Positions 37,720 to 47,282 are shown, counted from the first letter of the stretch. The stretch: DNA of 64,000 nt from Pseudooceanicola atlanticus (GCF_000768315.1 NZ_AQQX01000005.1:124001-188000); one strand, 5' to 3'. A program made the numbers and translations. Notes: generated from the sequence alone by a model not told the origin.

Positions 37720-39741
37720 TCAGGCCGCCAGGCCGCGCCCCTTCAGCAGCGCCTCGACCCCCGGCAGGCGCCCCCGGAACCGGGTGTATAGTTCTGCCGC
37801 GTCGATAGAACCGCCCTTGGACAGGATGTTGTCCTCCAGCGATTTGGCGATCTCCAGATCGAAGGCGCCGCCGGCTTCCTCGAACGCGGCAAAGGCATCT
37901 GCGTCCATCACCTCGGACCACATGTAGGAGTAGTAGCCGGAGGAATAGCCGTCGCCCGAGAAGACATGCGCGAATTGCGGCGTTGCGTGGCGCATCGCGA
38001 TGGCGCGCGGCAGGCCCAGTTTCTCAAGCACGTCGGCCTGCATCGCCATCGGCTCCTCTGGGGCGGCGCCGTCGTGGAATTCCAGGTCGACAAGGGCAGA
38101 CGCGACATATTCGACGGTCTGGAAGCCCATATCGTAGGTCGCGGCTTCCAGCACCTTGTCCAGCATCTCGCGCGGCATGGGGTCGCCGGTTTCTGCATGG
38201 GTCGCGAATTTCTCAAGCACCTCGGGCACTTCCAGCCAGTGCTCATACAGCTGGCTGGGCAGTTCGACGAAATCCCGCGCGACAGAGGTGCCGGACACAC
38301 CCTCCCACCGGACATCCGACAGCATCTGGTGCAGCGCGTGGCCGAATTCGTGGAACAGCGTCCGCGCATCGTCGTAGGACAGAAGCGCCACCTTGCCCTT
38401 GGGCGGCTTGGCAAAGTTGCAAACGTTCACCACAACCGGAGCCTGGCTGCGCGGCCGTTCAGCCTGGGACCGGATCGCGGAACACCACGCGCCCGATCGC
38501 TTTGTGCCACGCGCAAAGTAATCGCCGATGAAGACGGCGACATGTTCACCGTCGCGCGTCACCTCCCAAGACCGGGCGTCCGGATGATAGAGCGGTGCGT
38601 CGAGTTCCTTGAACTCCAGCCCGAACAAACGATTGGCGCAATCGAACACGGCTTCGATCATGCGATCCAGCTGGAAGTATTGCTTCAGCGATGCCTCATC
38701 CAGGTCATGTTCGGCCTTGCGGCGCTTCTCGGAATAAAACCGCCAGTCCCAGCCCTCGATGGGGCCGTTGACGCCGTCTTCGGCGGCCATGGCGGCCAGC
38801 ACCTCCTGATCCGCCAGTGCCTGCGCTTTTGCCGGTTCCCAGACCTGCATCAGCAGATCACGAACCGCTTCCGGCGTGCCCGCCATTTCGGTGTCGAGCT
38901 TGTAGCGGGCGAAGTTATCGTAACCCAGAAGCTTGGCCCGCTCTTCACGCAGAGCAAGGATTTCAGCTGCGATCCCGCGATTATCCGTCGGGCCGCCAAA
39001 CGCGCCACGGGCGGTCCAGGCCTTGTAGGCCTTCTCGCGCAGTTCGCGACGCGGCGAGAATTGCAGGAACGGCACGATCAACGACCGCGACAGCGTGATG
39101 ACGGGGCCGTCCTTGCCCTTCTCCTCACCAGCCGATCGCGCGGCGTCGATCAGGAAATCCGGCAGGCCTTCGAGGTCGGCCTCGGTCAGTTCCATGACCC
39201 AGTCGCGTTCATCGGCCAGCAGGTTTTGCGTGAATTCCGTACCCAGAACGGCCAGCCGTTCCTTGATCGCCTTCATCCGGTCGGCCTCGGCACCGGTCAG
39301 GGCCGCGCCGGCACGGACATATCCACGATGCACCAGGAACAATTGCCGGTCGTCCTGATCGTCCAGGCCCAGTTCCTCCCGCTTGTCCCAGACCGCCTTG
39401 ACCCGCTGGTAGAGATCGGGATTGCCCGAGATCGCGGCGAAATGCTTGGCCAGCTTCGGCGAAAACTCGCGCTGCAATTCCTGACGGCGTGGAGTCGCAT
39501 CCGCTCCGGCGACGGCAAAGAAGGAGGAAAGAACCTTGTCCAGAGCCTCGCCGGACGCCTCGAGCGCGGCGATGGTATTCTCGAAATCGGGCTCTGCCGG
39601 GTCTTCGATGATCGCGGCAATCTCGGCATTGTGCAGGGTCAGCGCGGTTTCCAGCGCCGGGCCATAATCCTCGTCCGAGATCAGGTCGAAGGGGGGCAGC
39701 TGAAACGGCGTTTTCCAGTCATCGAGAAGCGGGTTGCTCAT
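37720..39741 (-). CDS. dcp: M3-family peptidase (peptidyl-dipeptidase Dcp / oligopeptidase A type)
   Basis: This 673-residue zinc peptidase degrades short peptides in the cytoplasm. The HExxH motif is in LFHEFGHALHQML (about residues 456-468), followed by the third ligand in DFVELPSQLYEHW. No signal peptide is present. Dcp and OpdA are hard to separate by eye; the length and the ASTR-free N-terminus favour Dcp. It shows no link to the cbb operon. Confidence 0.9.
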   Translation of the reverse strand: MSNPLLDDWKTPFQLPPFDLISDEDYGPALETALTLHNAEIAAIIEDPAEPDFENTIAALEASGEALDKVLSSFFAVAGADATPRRQELQREFSPKLAKHFAAISGNPDLYQRVKAVWDKREELGLDDQDDRQLFLVHRGYVRAGAALTGAEADRMKAIKERLAVLGTEFTQNLLADERDWVMELTEADLEGLPDFLIDAARSAGEEKGKDGPVITLSRSLIVPFLQFSPRRELREKAYKAWTARGAFGGPTDNRGIAAEILALREERAKLLGYDNFARYKLDTEMAGTPEAVRDLLMQVWEPAKAQALADQEVLAAMAAEDGVNGPIEGWDWRFYSEKRRKAEHDLDEASLKQYFQLDRMIEAVFDCANRLFGLEFKELDAPLYHPDARSWEVTRDGEHVAVFIGDYFARGTKRSGAWCSAIRSQAERPRSQAPVVVNVCNFAKPPKGKVALLSYDDARTLFHEFGHALHQMLSDVRWEGVSGTSVARDFVELPSQLYEHWLEVPEVLEKFATHAETGDPMPREMLDKVLEAATYDMGFQTVEYVASALVDLEFHDGAAPEEPMAMQADVLEKLGLPRAIAMRHATPQFAHVFSGDGYSSGYYSYMWSEVMDADAFAAFEEAGGAFDLEIAKSLEDNILSKGGSIDAAELYTRFRGRLPGVEALLKGRGLAA

Positions 39742-39766
39742 GTGTCAGATCTCCTTTGCGGGAAAC

Positions 39767-40840
39767 CTAAGCCTTGCCCCCCGCCTCCGCCAGCCCCGCA
39801 TCCGAACTATTGCCCTGACAGACCGGACAATCAGGGCGGCGTTTCACGCCGATTTTACGCGTCTCGCCCCAGAGCCCGTCATAGATCATCATCTCGCCAC
39901 GCAGGACGGCCCCCGCCCCGGTGATCAGCTTGACCGCTTCCACCGCCATCATCGACCCGACGACCCCCGGCAGGGGCCCGATCACCCCGGCCTCTGCGCA
40001 GGATGGCGCAAGGCCAGCCGCCGGAGCTTCGGGGAAGAGGCATTGATAGCAGGGGGCGCCGTTCTTGGGATCAAAGACGCTTACCTGCCCCTCCCACTGG
40101 GTCAACGCGCCGGATATCAGTGGCTTGCCCAGGCTGACCGCCACGCGATTGGCCAGGTAACGAGTGTCGAAATTGTCGGTGCCATCTAGGATCAGATCAT
40201 ACTCGGCAAAAAGCGCTTCCGCCTCGTCTTCGACCAGTCGACGGCCATAAGCCCGAACGGTGACGAAAGGGTTCAGCGCGCTGATCCGGTCCACGGCAGA
40301 TTGCACCTTGGGCCGGCCGATATCCGCGTCGTCATGGATGATCTGCCGCTGCAGGTTCGAGCTGTCGACGACATCGTCATCGATCACCCCGATGGTCCCC
40401 ACCCCGCTGGCCGCAAGATACATCAGCGCGGGGGACCCAAGCCCCCCTGCCCCGATCACCAGGACCCGGGCGTTCTTCAGCTTGACCTGCCCGGGACCAC
40501 CAACCTCCCGCAGGATGATATGGCGGGCATAGCGGCGCAGCTCCGCCTCGCGGAACGGTCCCTCTGGCTCCGGCTCCTCGACCACCTGTGCCCGGTCGCG
40601 CAGCCAGCCCAGCCCGGCGCGATAGGCGACGATCAGCGCAACCGCGCCCCCCAGAAGCAGCCAGGGCGCGGCAGACCCGCCCGTGGCCAACCGCAATCCA
40701 TTGCCGGCGGGCAGAACCAGCTGCGCCAGAACGACCGCAACCCAAAGCACAGAGATGCCGATCAGGCGCAGGCGCCGCGGCGCCCCGGTCAACGCGCCCG
40801 CGCCCCAGATCACGGCGGCGATCAGAAGGACAAACCCCAT
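39767..40840 (-). CDS. moeB: Membrane-anchored MoeB/ThiF-type adenylyltransferase
   Basis: The 357-residue protein adds an N-terminal region with about three hydrophobic helices (residues 2-17, 25-45, 58-78) to an E1-like domain. The latter has the nucleotide motif VLVIGAGGLGSPALMYLA (about residues 126-143), DDDVVDSSNLQRQ and a zinc motif (CYQC and CPVC). MoeB activates MoaD for molybdopterin synthesis; ThiF acts on ThiS. A molybdo-enzyme (CoxL) is encoded in the window, but the gene is not linked to it. The start is directly adjacent to the dut stop. Confidence 0.8.
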   Translation of the reverse strand: MGFVLLIAAVIWGAGALTGAPRRLRLIGISVLWVAVVLAQLVLPAGNGLRLATGGSAAPWLLLGGAVALIVAYRAGLGWLRDRAQVVEEPEPEGPFREAELRRYARHIILREVGGPGQVKLKNARVLVIGAGGLGSPALMYLAASGVGTIGVIDDDVVDSSNLQRQIIHDDADIGRPKVQSAVDRISALNPFVTVRAYGRRLVEDEAEALFAEYDLILDGTDNFDTRYLANRVAVSLGKPLISGALTQWEGQVSVFDPKNGAPCYQCLFPEAPAAGLAPSCAEAGVIGPLPGVVGSMMAVEAVKLITGAGAVLRGEMMIYDGLWGETRKIGVKRRPDCPVCQGNSSDAGLAEAGGKA

Positions 40841-41308
40841 CTACCCGCGCCCGGTCGAACCGAAGCCGCCCGCTCCCCGCGCGGTCTCGTCCAGCTCTTC
40901 GCTCAAGGTGAAATCCGCCTGCAAGACAGGGGCCACGATCATCTGCGCGATCCGTTCGCCATGCGTCACGACAAAAGGATCGCGGCCCAGATTGATCAGT
41001 ATCACACCGACTTCTCCACGGTAATCGCTGTCGATGGTCCCCGGCGTGTTGGGCAGGCTGATCCCGTGTTTCAGCGCCAGGCCGGAGCGTGGACGGACCT
41101 GCACCTCGTAGCCCTCCGGTATCGCCATGCGCAGCCCCGTCGGGATCAGCGCACGCGCACCGGGTTCCAGCGTCAGGCCGGCGTCGCGATCCGCCTCGGC
41201 CAGGTTCGCCCGCAGATCGGCTCCGGCGGCCCCTGCCGAGGCATAGCCCGGCAATCCAAGCGACCGGTCCGCATCGGGCGTCCAGCTCATGGCAATTTCA
41301 ATCCGCAT
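40841..41308 (-). CDS. dut: dUTP diphosphatase
   Basis: Dut splits dUTP to dUMP and pyrophosphate. The 155-residue trimeric-type enzyme shows the five motifs: [23 protein letters not shown] (about residues 74-85), [25 protein letters not shown] and the C-terminal arm [12 protein letters not shown]. All are intact. It sits in a leftward group with coaBC and moeB; an intergenic repeat lies before its start. Confidence 0.96.
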   Translation of the reverse strand: MRIEIAMSWTPDADRSLGLPGYASAGAAGADLRANLAEADRDAGLTLEPGARALIPTGLRMAIPEGYEVQVRPRSGLALKHGISLPNTPGTIDSDYRGEVGVILINLGRDPFVVTHGERIAQMIVAPVLQADFTLSEELDETARGAGGFGSTGRG

Positions 41309-41338
41309 TCATCTTGCCCCAAATACTCCCGCCGGAGG
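41309..41338 (+). repeat. Intergenic hairpin repeat, copy 2
   Basis: TCATCTTGCCCCAAATACTC then CCGCCGGAGG shares 12-15 contiguous bases with copies 1 and 3. The hairpin arms are CTCC and GGAG. It fills most of the 38-nt gap between the coaBC stop and the dut start. Confidence 0.7.
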
Positions 41339-41346
41339 CGCAGGGT

Positions 41347-42540
41347 TCAGCCCAGAGCCTCGGCCACCTTGTGGGCCAGACGGTTGGCCACATCCTGTTT
41401 GCCCATCCGCGGCCAAGTTTCGGCTCCCTCTGCCGAGATCAGAGTGACAGCGTTTTCCGACCCGCCCATGATCCCTGTTTCAGGGCTCACATCGTTCGCC
41501 ACGATCCAATCGCAGCCCTTCCGCTCCCGCTTGGCCGTGGCATGGTCGATCACGTCATCCGTTTCGGCGGCAAACCCTACGACCAGCCCCGGGCGCCCGG
41601 TTTTCAGCTTTGAAACGGTGGCGAGGATGTCGGGGTTTTCCTCGAATTCCAGCGTCGGCAGCGCGCCCGCGACCTTCTTGATCTTCGAACCGGATTCGCT
41701 TTTCACCCGCCAATCCGCCACTGCCGCGGCAAAGATCGCGGCATCGGCCGGCAAGGCACCCTGGACCGCCGATAACATCTCTCGGGCCGATTGCACCTTG
41801 ATCACCTGGACGCCCTCGGGCGGGGCCACGTCGGCCGGCCCGGTGACAAAGACGACATCCGCGCCCATCCCCGACATCGCCCTGGCAATCGCCGTACCCT
41901 GTGCGCCGGAGGATCGGTTGGCGATGTAGCGGACCGGGTCGATGGGTTCATGCGTCGGGCCCGAAGTCACGAGGATCCGCTTGCCCGCAAGTGGGCCCGC
42001 CGCCAGAGCGTTTTCCACCGCGGCCACGATCTCGGGCACTTCGGACATGCGGCCCGGGCCATATTCACCACAGGCCATGTCGCCCTCGTTCGGGCCGGTG
42101 AACCGCACGCCGTCGGATTTCAACGCGGCCAGGTTCCGTTGCACCGCCGGGTGCAGATACATCCGCACATTCATCGCGGGCGCCATCAGAACGGGCGTGT
42201 CGGTTGCCATTAAGAGGGTCGAGGCCAGGTCATCCGCCAGCCCACCGGCCACCTTGCCCATCAGGTCGGCCGTCGCGGGGGCGACGACAATCAGATCGGC
42301 CGACCGGGATAGTTGGATATGCCCCATCTCGGCCTCATCGGTCAGGTCGAAGAGGTCAGTATAGACCTTCTGGCCCGACAGCGCGGCCACGCTCAGCGGG
42401 GTCACGAATTGCTGCGCCGCGCGGGTCAGAACGGGAGTAACTGTCGCGCCGCGTTCACGCAGTCGACGGATCAGGTCGAGGCTCTTGTAGCCCGCAATCC
42501 CGCCGCCGATGATCAAAAGAATGGATTTGCCAGACAGCAT
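41347..42540 (-). CDS. coaBC: Phosphopantothenoylcysteine decarboxylase/synthase
   Basis: The 397-residue bifunctional enzyme adds cysteine to phosphopantothenate (CoaB) and decarboxylates the product (CoaC) in coenzyme A synthesis. CoaC is N-terminal: SILLIIGGGIAGYKSLDLIRRL at the start, the His region and PAMNVRMY (about residues 108-115). CoaB follows, with VTSGPTHEPIDPVRYIANRSSG (about residues 192-213) and a late KEKG-like LVVGFAAETDD and CDWIVAND. ATG 42540 has GAGGGGG upstream. Confidence 0.94.
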   Translation of the reverse strand: MLSGKSILLIIGGGIAGYKSLDLIRRLRERGATVTPVLTRAAQQFVTPLSVAALSGQKVYTDLFDLTDEAEMGHIQLSRSADLIVVAPATADLMGKVAGGLADDLASTLLMATDTPVLMAPAMNVRMYLHPAVQRNLAALKSDGVRFTGPNEGDMACGEYGPGRMSEVPEIVAAVENALAAGPLAGKRILVTSGPTHEPIDPVRYIANRSSGAQGTAIARAMSGMGADVVFVTGPADVAPPEGVQVIKVQSAREMLSAVQGALPADAAIFAAAVADWRVKSESGSKIKKVAGALPTLEFEENPDILATVSKLKTGRPGLVVGFAAETDDVIDHATAKRERKGCDWIVANDVSPETGIMGGSENAVTLISAEGAETWPRMGKQDVANRLAHKVAEALG

Positions 42541-42645
42541 CTTCGCCCCCTCTTCCGGACCCGACGGCGAGACTAGGGCCCGGGGGGCAGAGAGACAAGG
42601 ACCGGCGGACATCCGGGACGAAAGTGCAATCGCGCAATCAGCGGA

Positions 42646-43524
42646 TCAGTTCAGCAGCGCTTCGGCCTCGGTTCCCTTGGTTTCCAGATGTTTGCGCATC
42701 TTCTTGAAGGCCGCGGCTTCCAATTGGCGCACACGTTCCTTGGACAGGCCAAGCTCCTGACCGAGGCTTTCCAGCGTCCGCGGCGCGTCACGTAGTTTCC
42801 GCTCCTTCACGATCAGCGTTTCGCGGTCGTTCAGTGACGACATCGCGTCGGCCAACCAGATGCGCAGGCGGGTACGATCGTGGTCCGCTTCGACCTGATC
42901 CGCGGCCTGTTCGCCTTCATCTTCGATCGTGTCGATCCACTCGCGGCCTTCATCCTCGACCGATTGCGTGGCGTTCAACGAAAAATCCGAACCAGACAGA
43001 CGCCCATCCATCATTTCCACATCGCGGAGGGGGACGCCGACTTCGGTCGCGATCAGCTGATGCAACTGGTGCTTGTCCAGAGTCTCACCGCGCGACATCG
43101 CCTCGCGTTCCAGCTGCGCCTGGACGCGGCGCATGTTGAAGAACAGCGATTTCTGGGAAGAGGTGGAGCCGGTCCGCACCATCGACCAGTTCCGCATCAC
43201 GTAATCCTGGATCGACGCCTTGATCCACCACACCGCATAGGTCGAGAACCGAACGCCGCGATCAGGGTCGAACTTGTCCGCGGCCTTCATCAGGCCCAGC
43301 CCCGCCTCCTGGATGAGGTCGTTCATCGACGCACCGTAACGCCGGTATTTCGATGCCATGGAAATCGCGAGGCGCATGTAGGCGGTCACCAGCCGGTGCA
43401 ACGCGGCCTCGTCGCGGTCGTCGCGCCAGGCATAGGCGAGTTTCAATTCTGTCTCCGCGTCCAGAAGCTCTGCCTTCATCGCGCGGCGCGACAGGGACAT
43501 GTCATTTGGATAATCAAGTGCCAT
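42646..43524 (-). CDS. rpoH2: RpoH-family sigma factor (RpoH-II like)
   Basis: This 292-residue sigma-32-type factor has region 2 (YMRLAISMASKYRRYGASMNDLIQEAGLGLMKA, about residues 49-81; FSTYAVWWIKASIQDYVMRNW, about residues 93-113), the RpoH box in SQKSLFFNMRRVQ (about residues 123-135), and a region 4 helix-turn-helix (SLGQELGLSKERVRQLE). The pattern resembles RpoH-II of Rhodobacter, which responds to singlet oxygen and heat. The assignment between RpoH paralogues is from memory. Confidence 0.82.
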   Translation of the reverse strand: MALDYPNDMSLSRRAMKAELLDAETELKLAYAWRDDRDEAALHRLVTAYMRLAISMASKYRRYGASMNDLIQEAGLGLMKAADKFDPDRGVRFSTYAVWWIKASIQDYVMRNWSMVRTGSTSSQKSLFFNMRRVQAQLEREAMSRGETLDKHQLHQLIATEVGVPLRDVEMMDGRLSGSDFSLNATQSVEDEGREWIDTIEDEGEQAADQVEADHDRTRLRIWLADAMSSLNDRETLIVKERKLRDAPRTLESLGQELGLSKERVRQLEAAAFKKMRKHLETKGTEAEALLN

Positions 43525-43648
43525 TGGCCCCCCCGGGTTGATGGCGGTCCGACCTCAGGCCGAGTGCGCAGGGTCGATACCTTGTTTTGTCGTTACATAA
43601 GGGTATACGCACGAGACGCGGGTTTGGTTCACGTAATGGTGCAAATAA

Positions 43649-44170
43649 ATGGCAGCTTCTCTTTCTCTGGTTTTGGGCGGCGCGGCCTCCGGCAAGTCGT
43701 CTTTCGCAGAGGCACTGGTGCTGAAGCAGAAGAAAAATCCGCTATATATAGCCACTGCACAGGCTTTCGACCCCGAAATGGAGGCGAAAATCGCCGCCCA
43801 TATCGCATCCCGGGGCTCCAGGTGGACCACCGTGGAAGAACCTTTCGACCTGGCCTTGGCGCTTGATCAGGCCGACCCCGATCACGCCGTCTTGATCGAT
43901 TGTGTAACGTTATGGCTGACCAATTTGATGCTGGACAACCGGGATCATGATGCGGCCTTGGGGGAGCTTGAGGCCGCGTTGGAGGGCTGCAAAGCCCCTG
44001 TCACTCTGGTCTCCAACGAAGTGGGACAGGGGATCGTTCCCGAAAATGCGATGTCCCGACGGTTCCGCGAATGGCAGGGCCGGACCAATATCCGCCTTGC
44101 CGCCCGGGCCGATCTTGTCGTGCAGGTCGTCGCGGGGCTGCCGAACGTACTGAAGGGCACCTTGCCATGA
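43649..44170 (+). CDS. cobU: Adenosylcobinamide kinase / adenosylcobinamide-phosphate guanylyltransferase
   Basis: CobU (CobP) phosphorylates adenosylcobinamide and attaches GMP in vitamin B12 lower-loop assembly. The 173-residue protein has a P-loop GGAASGKSSFAE (about residues 10-21), the guanylylated His in KIAAHIASRG (about residues 47-56), and CVTLWLTNL. It is isolated from other cob genes in the window but overlaps a histidine-phosphatase gene (ATGA), which may act in the same pathway. Confidence 0.93.
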   Translation: MAASLSLVLGGAASGKSSFAEALVLKQKKNPLYIATAQAFDPEMEAKIAAHIASRGSRWTTVEEPFDLALALDQADPDHAVLIDCVTLWLTNLMLDNRDHDAALGELEAALEGCKAPVTLVSNEVGQGIVPENAMSRRFREWQGRTNIRLAARADLVVQVVAGLPNVLKGTLP

Positions 44171-44745
44171 CCCGTTTTCACCTTGTCCGCCACGGCCCCA
44201 CCCATGAAAAAACCTTTGTGGGTTGGCGTGACGTTCCGGCCGATCTGTCCGACCATGCCGCCATCGCGCGCCTGCACGAAGGATTGCCGCAGGACGCGCT
44301 GGTGGTTTCATCCGACCTGATCCGCGCCGTCGCCACCGCCGATGCGATCTCTGCCGGTCGCCAACGCCTGCCCCACGACCCCGACCTGCGGGAGTTTGAT
44401 TTCGGGGTCTGGGACGGCATGCACCACAGTGAGGTCTCGGCCGATTACGCCGATCACAGCCGTGCTTTCTGGGAAACCCCCGGTGACGTCGAGGCCCCGG
44501 GGGGCGAAAGCTGGAACGCCGTCGCGACCCGCGTTTCGGCCGCGCTGGACCGCCTCCACGTGGCGCATCCCGAGGCCGATATCGTCGTGGTCGGGCATTT
44601 CGGCATGATCCTGACGCAGCTGGGCCGGGCCCGTGGCACCAGCCCCTACGACACGCTCGGCCAGAAGATCGACAACCTGTCCGTCACCTCGCTGCATCGC
44701 CATGCCGACGGATGGAACATCCACCGGATCAATCACGTCTTCTGA
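44167..44745 (+). CDS. Histidine phosphatase family protein (CobC/PGM-like)
   Basis: The 192-residue enzyme has the catalytic motif LVRHGPTHE (about residues 6-14; phosphoacceptor His), a second conserved Arg/Glu region (SSDLIRAVATAD), DFGVWDGMHHSEV, and the late VVVGHFGMI with the second His. Overlap with cobU suggests alpha-ribazole-phosphate phosphatase (CobC), but the family is broad. ATG 44167 is taken because the upstream frame lies inside cobU. Confidence 0.8.
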   Translation: MTRFHLVRHGPTHEKTFVGWRDVPADLSDHAAIARLHEGLPQDALVVSSDLIRAVATADAISAGRQRLPHDPDLREFDFGVWDGMHHSEVSADYADHSRAFWETPGDVEAPGGESWNAVATRVSAALDRLHVAHPEADIVVVGHFGMILTQLGRARGTSPYDTLGQKIDNLSVTSLHRHADGWNIHRINHVF

Positions 44746-44824
44746 AACCTCAGGGCACAAAGCTTCATTTCTCCGCTCGCGAGACCCCGGCTAGCGTAGT
44801 CGAAACGCGATGCGGGAGAGACTG

Positions 44825-45703
44825 ATGACCTACGACCTCTATATCGGTGACCGGACCTATTCCTCCTGGTCGCTGCGCGGCTGGCTGATGTTCGAGAAAT
44901 TCGGCCTGCCGGTGCGGACACACATGATTAGGCTCTTCACCGGTAACATGGCCGAACAAATGGCCGCGCTTGCGCCCGCCCGTCTGGTCCCCTGCATGAA
45001 GACCCCCGACGGCCTTATCGTCGGCGAAACACTCGCCATGGCCGAATCCCTGACCGAACGGCATCCGGAGGCCGGGTTGTGGCCCGCAGACCCGGCGGCC
45101 CGTGCCCTGGCCCGCTGGCTCTGCGCGGAAATGCATGCCAGCTTCACCGCCTTGCGCAGCGCATGTCCCATGCAACTGGTGTGCCAGTATCCCGATTTCG
45201 CGCCTTCCGATGACGTCCGTACCGATCTGGACCGGATCAGCACGCTCTGGGCGCTGGCGCGCGACCGTCACGGCGCGAACGGGCCATGGCTGTTTGGCGA
45301 TTACTCCGTCGCCGATGCCTTCTACGCCCCGGTCGCTGCACGGATCGCCGGCTACGGGCTGGACGTCGACGCCACCGCGCAGGCCTATGTCGCGACCACC
45401 CTAGCCGATCCGGCCTTTCGCCGCTGGCGCGCCCAGGGCCTGACCGTGCGCTATGACCCCGATCCCTTCCCGACCGACCTGACCGCAGCCCCCTGGCCAG
45501 GTCCGACGCCTTTGTCGGCGAAACCCGTCTCCGAAGGACCTTCCGAGAACGCGCTCTGCCCCTATTCCGGCAAACCCGTCACCGATTTTCTGGACCTGGA
45601 CGGACGCGTCTTCGGTTTCTGCAACCCGGGTTGCCGCGACAAGACCGTGATCGACCCGGAGGCCTTTCCCGCCTTCATGGCCCTGGTTGACCGAAGTCAT
45701 TAA
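44825..45703 (+). CDS. Glutathione S-transferase with C-terminal Cys-rich (YHS-like) extension
   Basis: The product is about 292 residues. The N-terminal thioredoxin-like domain starts TYDLYIGDRTYSSWSLRGWL with Ser17-type catalytic candidates, and a GST helical domain runs to about residue 225. After a proline-rich linker comes a short extension with CPYSGKPVTDFLDLDGR and FCNPGCRDK (about residues 247-280), which resembles a YHS metal-binding module. ATG 44825 follows GGGAGAG. The function of the fusion is not known. Confidence 0.8.
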   Translation: MTYDLYIGDRTYSSWSLRGWLMFEKFGLPVRTHMIRLFTGNMAEQMAALAPARLVPCMKTPDGLIVGETLAMAESLTERHPEAGLWPADPAARALARWLCAEMHASFTALRSACPMQLVCQYPDFAPSDDVRTDLDRISTLWALARDRHGANGPWLFGDYSVADAFYAPVAARIAGYGLDVDATAQAYVATTLADPAFRRWRAQGLTVRYDPDPFPTDLTAAPWPGPTPLSAKPVSEGPSENALCPYSGKPVTDFLDLDGRVFGFCNPGCRDKTVIDPEAFPAFMALVDRSH

Positions 45704-45752
45704 CCTTCTGGCAAGACCTCTCCCGTTAACCTTGTTTGACGGGGGATATGCC

Positions 45753-47279
45753 ATGATCACCAAAGCCTACACCGTTGCCTTCGAAGGGGTCGAAGCCCGC
45801 CAGGTCGAGGTGCAATGCGCCGTGACCGCCGGTTTGCCGGCCTTTTCGATCGTCGGCCTTCCCGACAAGGCGGTCAGCGAGGCCCGCGATCGTGTGCGCA
45901 CCGCCTTGACCGCCATGCATGTCGCGCTGCCCTCGAAACGGATCACGATCAACCTTTCGCCCGCAGACCTGCCGAAAGAGGGCAGCCATTTCGACCTGCC
46001 GATTGCGCTGGCCCTTCTGGCGGCCATCGAGATCCTGCCCAAGGACGCGGTGGAACGCGCCGTCGCCCTGGGCGAGTTGTCTCTCGACGGCGCCCTAGTC
46101 CCGATCCTCGGATGTCTGCCCGCCGCCGTCACAGCCGCCGAAGAGGACCGCTCGCTTTTCTGTCCCGCCGCCTGCGGCCCCGAAGCAGCCTGGATCGATC
46201 GGACCGAGGTGATCGCGGCCAATTCCCTGCCTGAAATGGTTCAGCATCTTACCGGCCAGGCGCCGATAGCCCCGGCCCAACCGGGCGAAAGCACCGCCCC
46301 CGACCGCAGCCGCGACCTCCGCGACGTGAAGGGACAGGAGCGGGCCAAGCGCGCGTTGGAAATCTCGGCCGCCGGTCGCCACCACCTTCTGTTCTCCGGC
46401 ACGCCGGGGTCGGGCAAATCCATGCTGGCTGCGCGTCTGCCCACGATCCTGCCCGATCTGTCACCCGCCGAGGCGCTGGAAACCTCGATGATCCATTCCC
46501 TGGCGGGGCTTCTCGACGGCGGAGGCATCTCACGCCAGCGTCCGTTCCGCGAACCGCATCACACGGCCTCCATGGCCGCGATTGTCGGCGGCGGGCGCGG
46601 ATCACGCCCCGGAGAGATCAGCCTGGCGCATAATGGTGTGCTGTTCATGGACGAATTGCCGGAATTCCCCCGCACGGTCCTGGAAACGCTGCGTCAGCCC
46701 ATCGAGACCGGAGAAGTCGTCGTCTCCCGCGCCAATGCGCATATGCGCTATCCCTGCCGCTTCCTGATGGTCGCCGCCGCCAATCCCTGCAAATGCGGAT
46801 ATCTGCCCGACCCGGCCCGCGCCTGCGCGCGCGTTCCGCAATGCGGCCTGGATTACATGAGCCGGATTTCCGGCCCCATGATGGACCGCCTCGACCTGCG
46901 GATCGAGGTGCCGCCCGTCGCCTTCACCGATCTCGACCTGCCGCCTTCGGGCGACACGTCCGCCACCGTCGCCGAGCGCGTCGCCGCCGCGCGCAGCGTT
47001 CAGGAGAAACGCTTTTCCGATCACCCGCATGCAAGGCTGAACGCCGATGCCGAAGGGAAGTTGCTGGAGGAGATTGCAGCCCCCGATGCCGAGGGCCGCG
47101 ACCTGATGCACCGCGCCGCGGACCATTACGGCCTGACCGCCCGCGGCTATCACAGGGTGCTGCGGGTGGCGCGCACGATTGCCGATCTCGACCAAAGCGA
47201 GACGGTTCGCGAACCGCACCTGGCCGAAGCGCTGGCCTATCGCCTGACCGTCGAAAGCCGCGCCGACCGCGCGGCCTGA
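45753..47279 (+). CDS. comM: YifB/ComM-family Mg-chelatase-like AAA+ ATPase
   Basis: This 508-residue protein has an N-terminal ChlI-like fold (VQCAVTAGLPAFSIVGLPDKAVSEARDRVRTAL, about residues 22-54), a Walker A site SGTPGSGKSM (about residues 233-242), Walker B LFMDELPEF (about residues 306-314), and a C-terminal Mg-chelatase zinc region (CKCGY, CARVPQC). ComM is a hexameric helicase for branch migration in transformation in several bacteria. GGGGGAT precedes ATG 45753; earlier frames lack a ribosome site. Confidence 0.92.
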   Translation: MITKAYTVAFEGVEARQVEVQCAVTAGLPAFSIVGLPDKAVSEARDRVRTALTAMHVALPSKRITINLSPADLPKEGSHFDLPIALALLAAIEILPKDAVERAVALGELSLDGALVPILGCLPAAVTAAEEDRSLFCPAACGPEAAWIDRTEVIAANSLPEMVQHLTGQAPIAPAQPGESTAPDRSRDLRDVKGQERAKRALEISAAGRHHLLFSGTPGSGKSMLAARLPTILPDLSPAEALETSMIHSLAGLLDGGGISRQRPFREPHHTASMAAIVGGGRGSRPGEISLAHNGVLFMDELPEFPRTVLETLRQPIETGEVVVSRANAHMRYPCRFLMVAAANPCKCGYLPDPARACARVPQCGLDYMSRISGPMMDRLDLRIEVPPVAFTDLDLPPSGDTSATVAERVAAARSVQEKRFSDHPHARLNADAEGKLLEEIAAPDAEGRDLMHRAADHYGLTARGYHRVLRVARTIADLDQSETVREPHLAEALAYRLTVESRADRAA

Positions 47280-47282
47280 TCG

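Noticed and set aside
37966-39924. A 652-codon plus-strand frame opposite dcp
   Set aside because: Shadow frame of the M3 peptidase gene; no domain, no ribosome site and no independent promoter.
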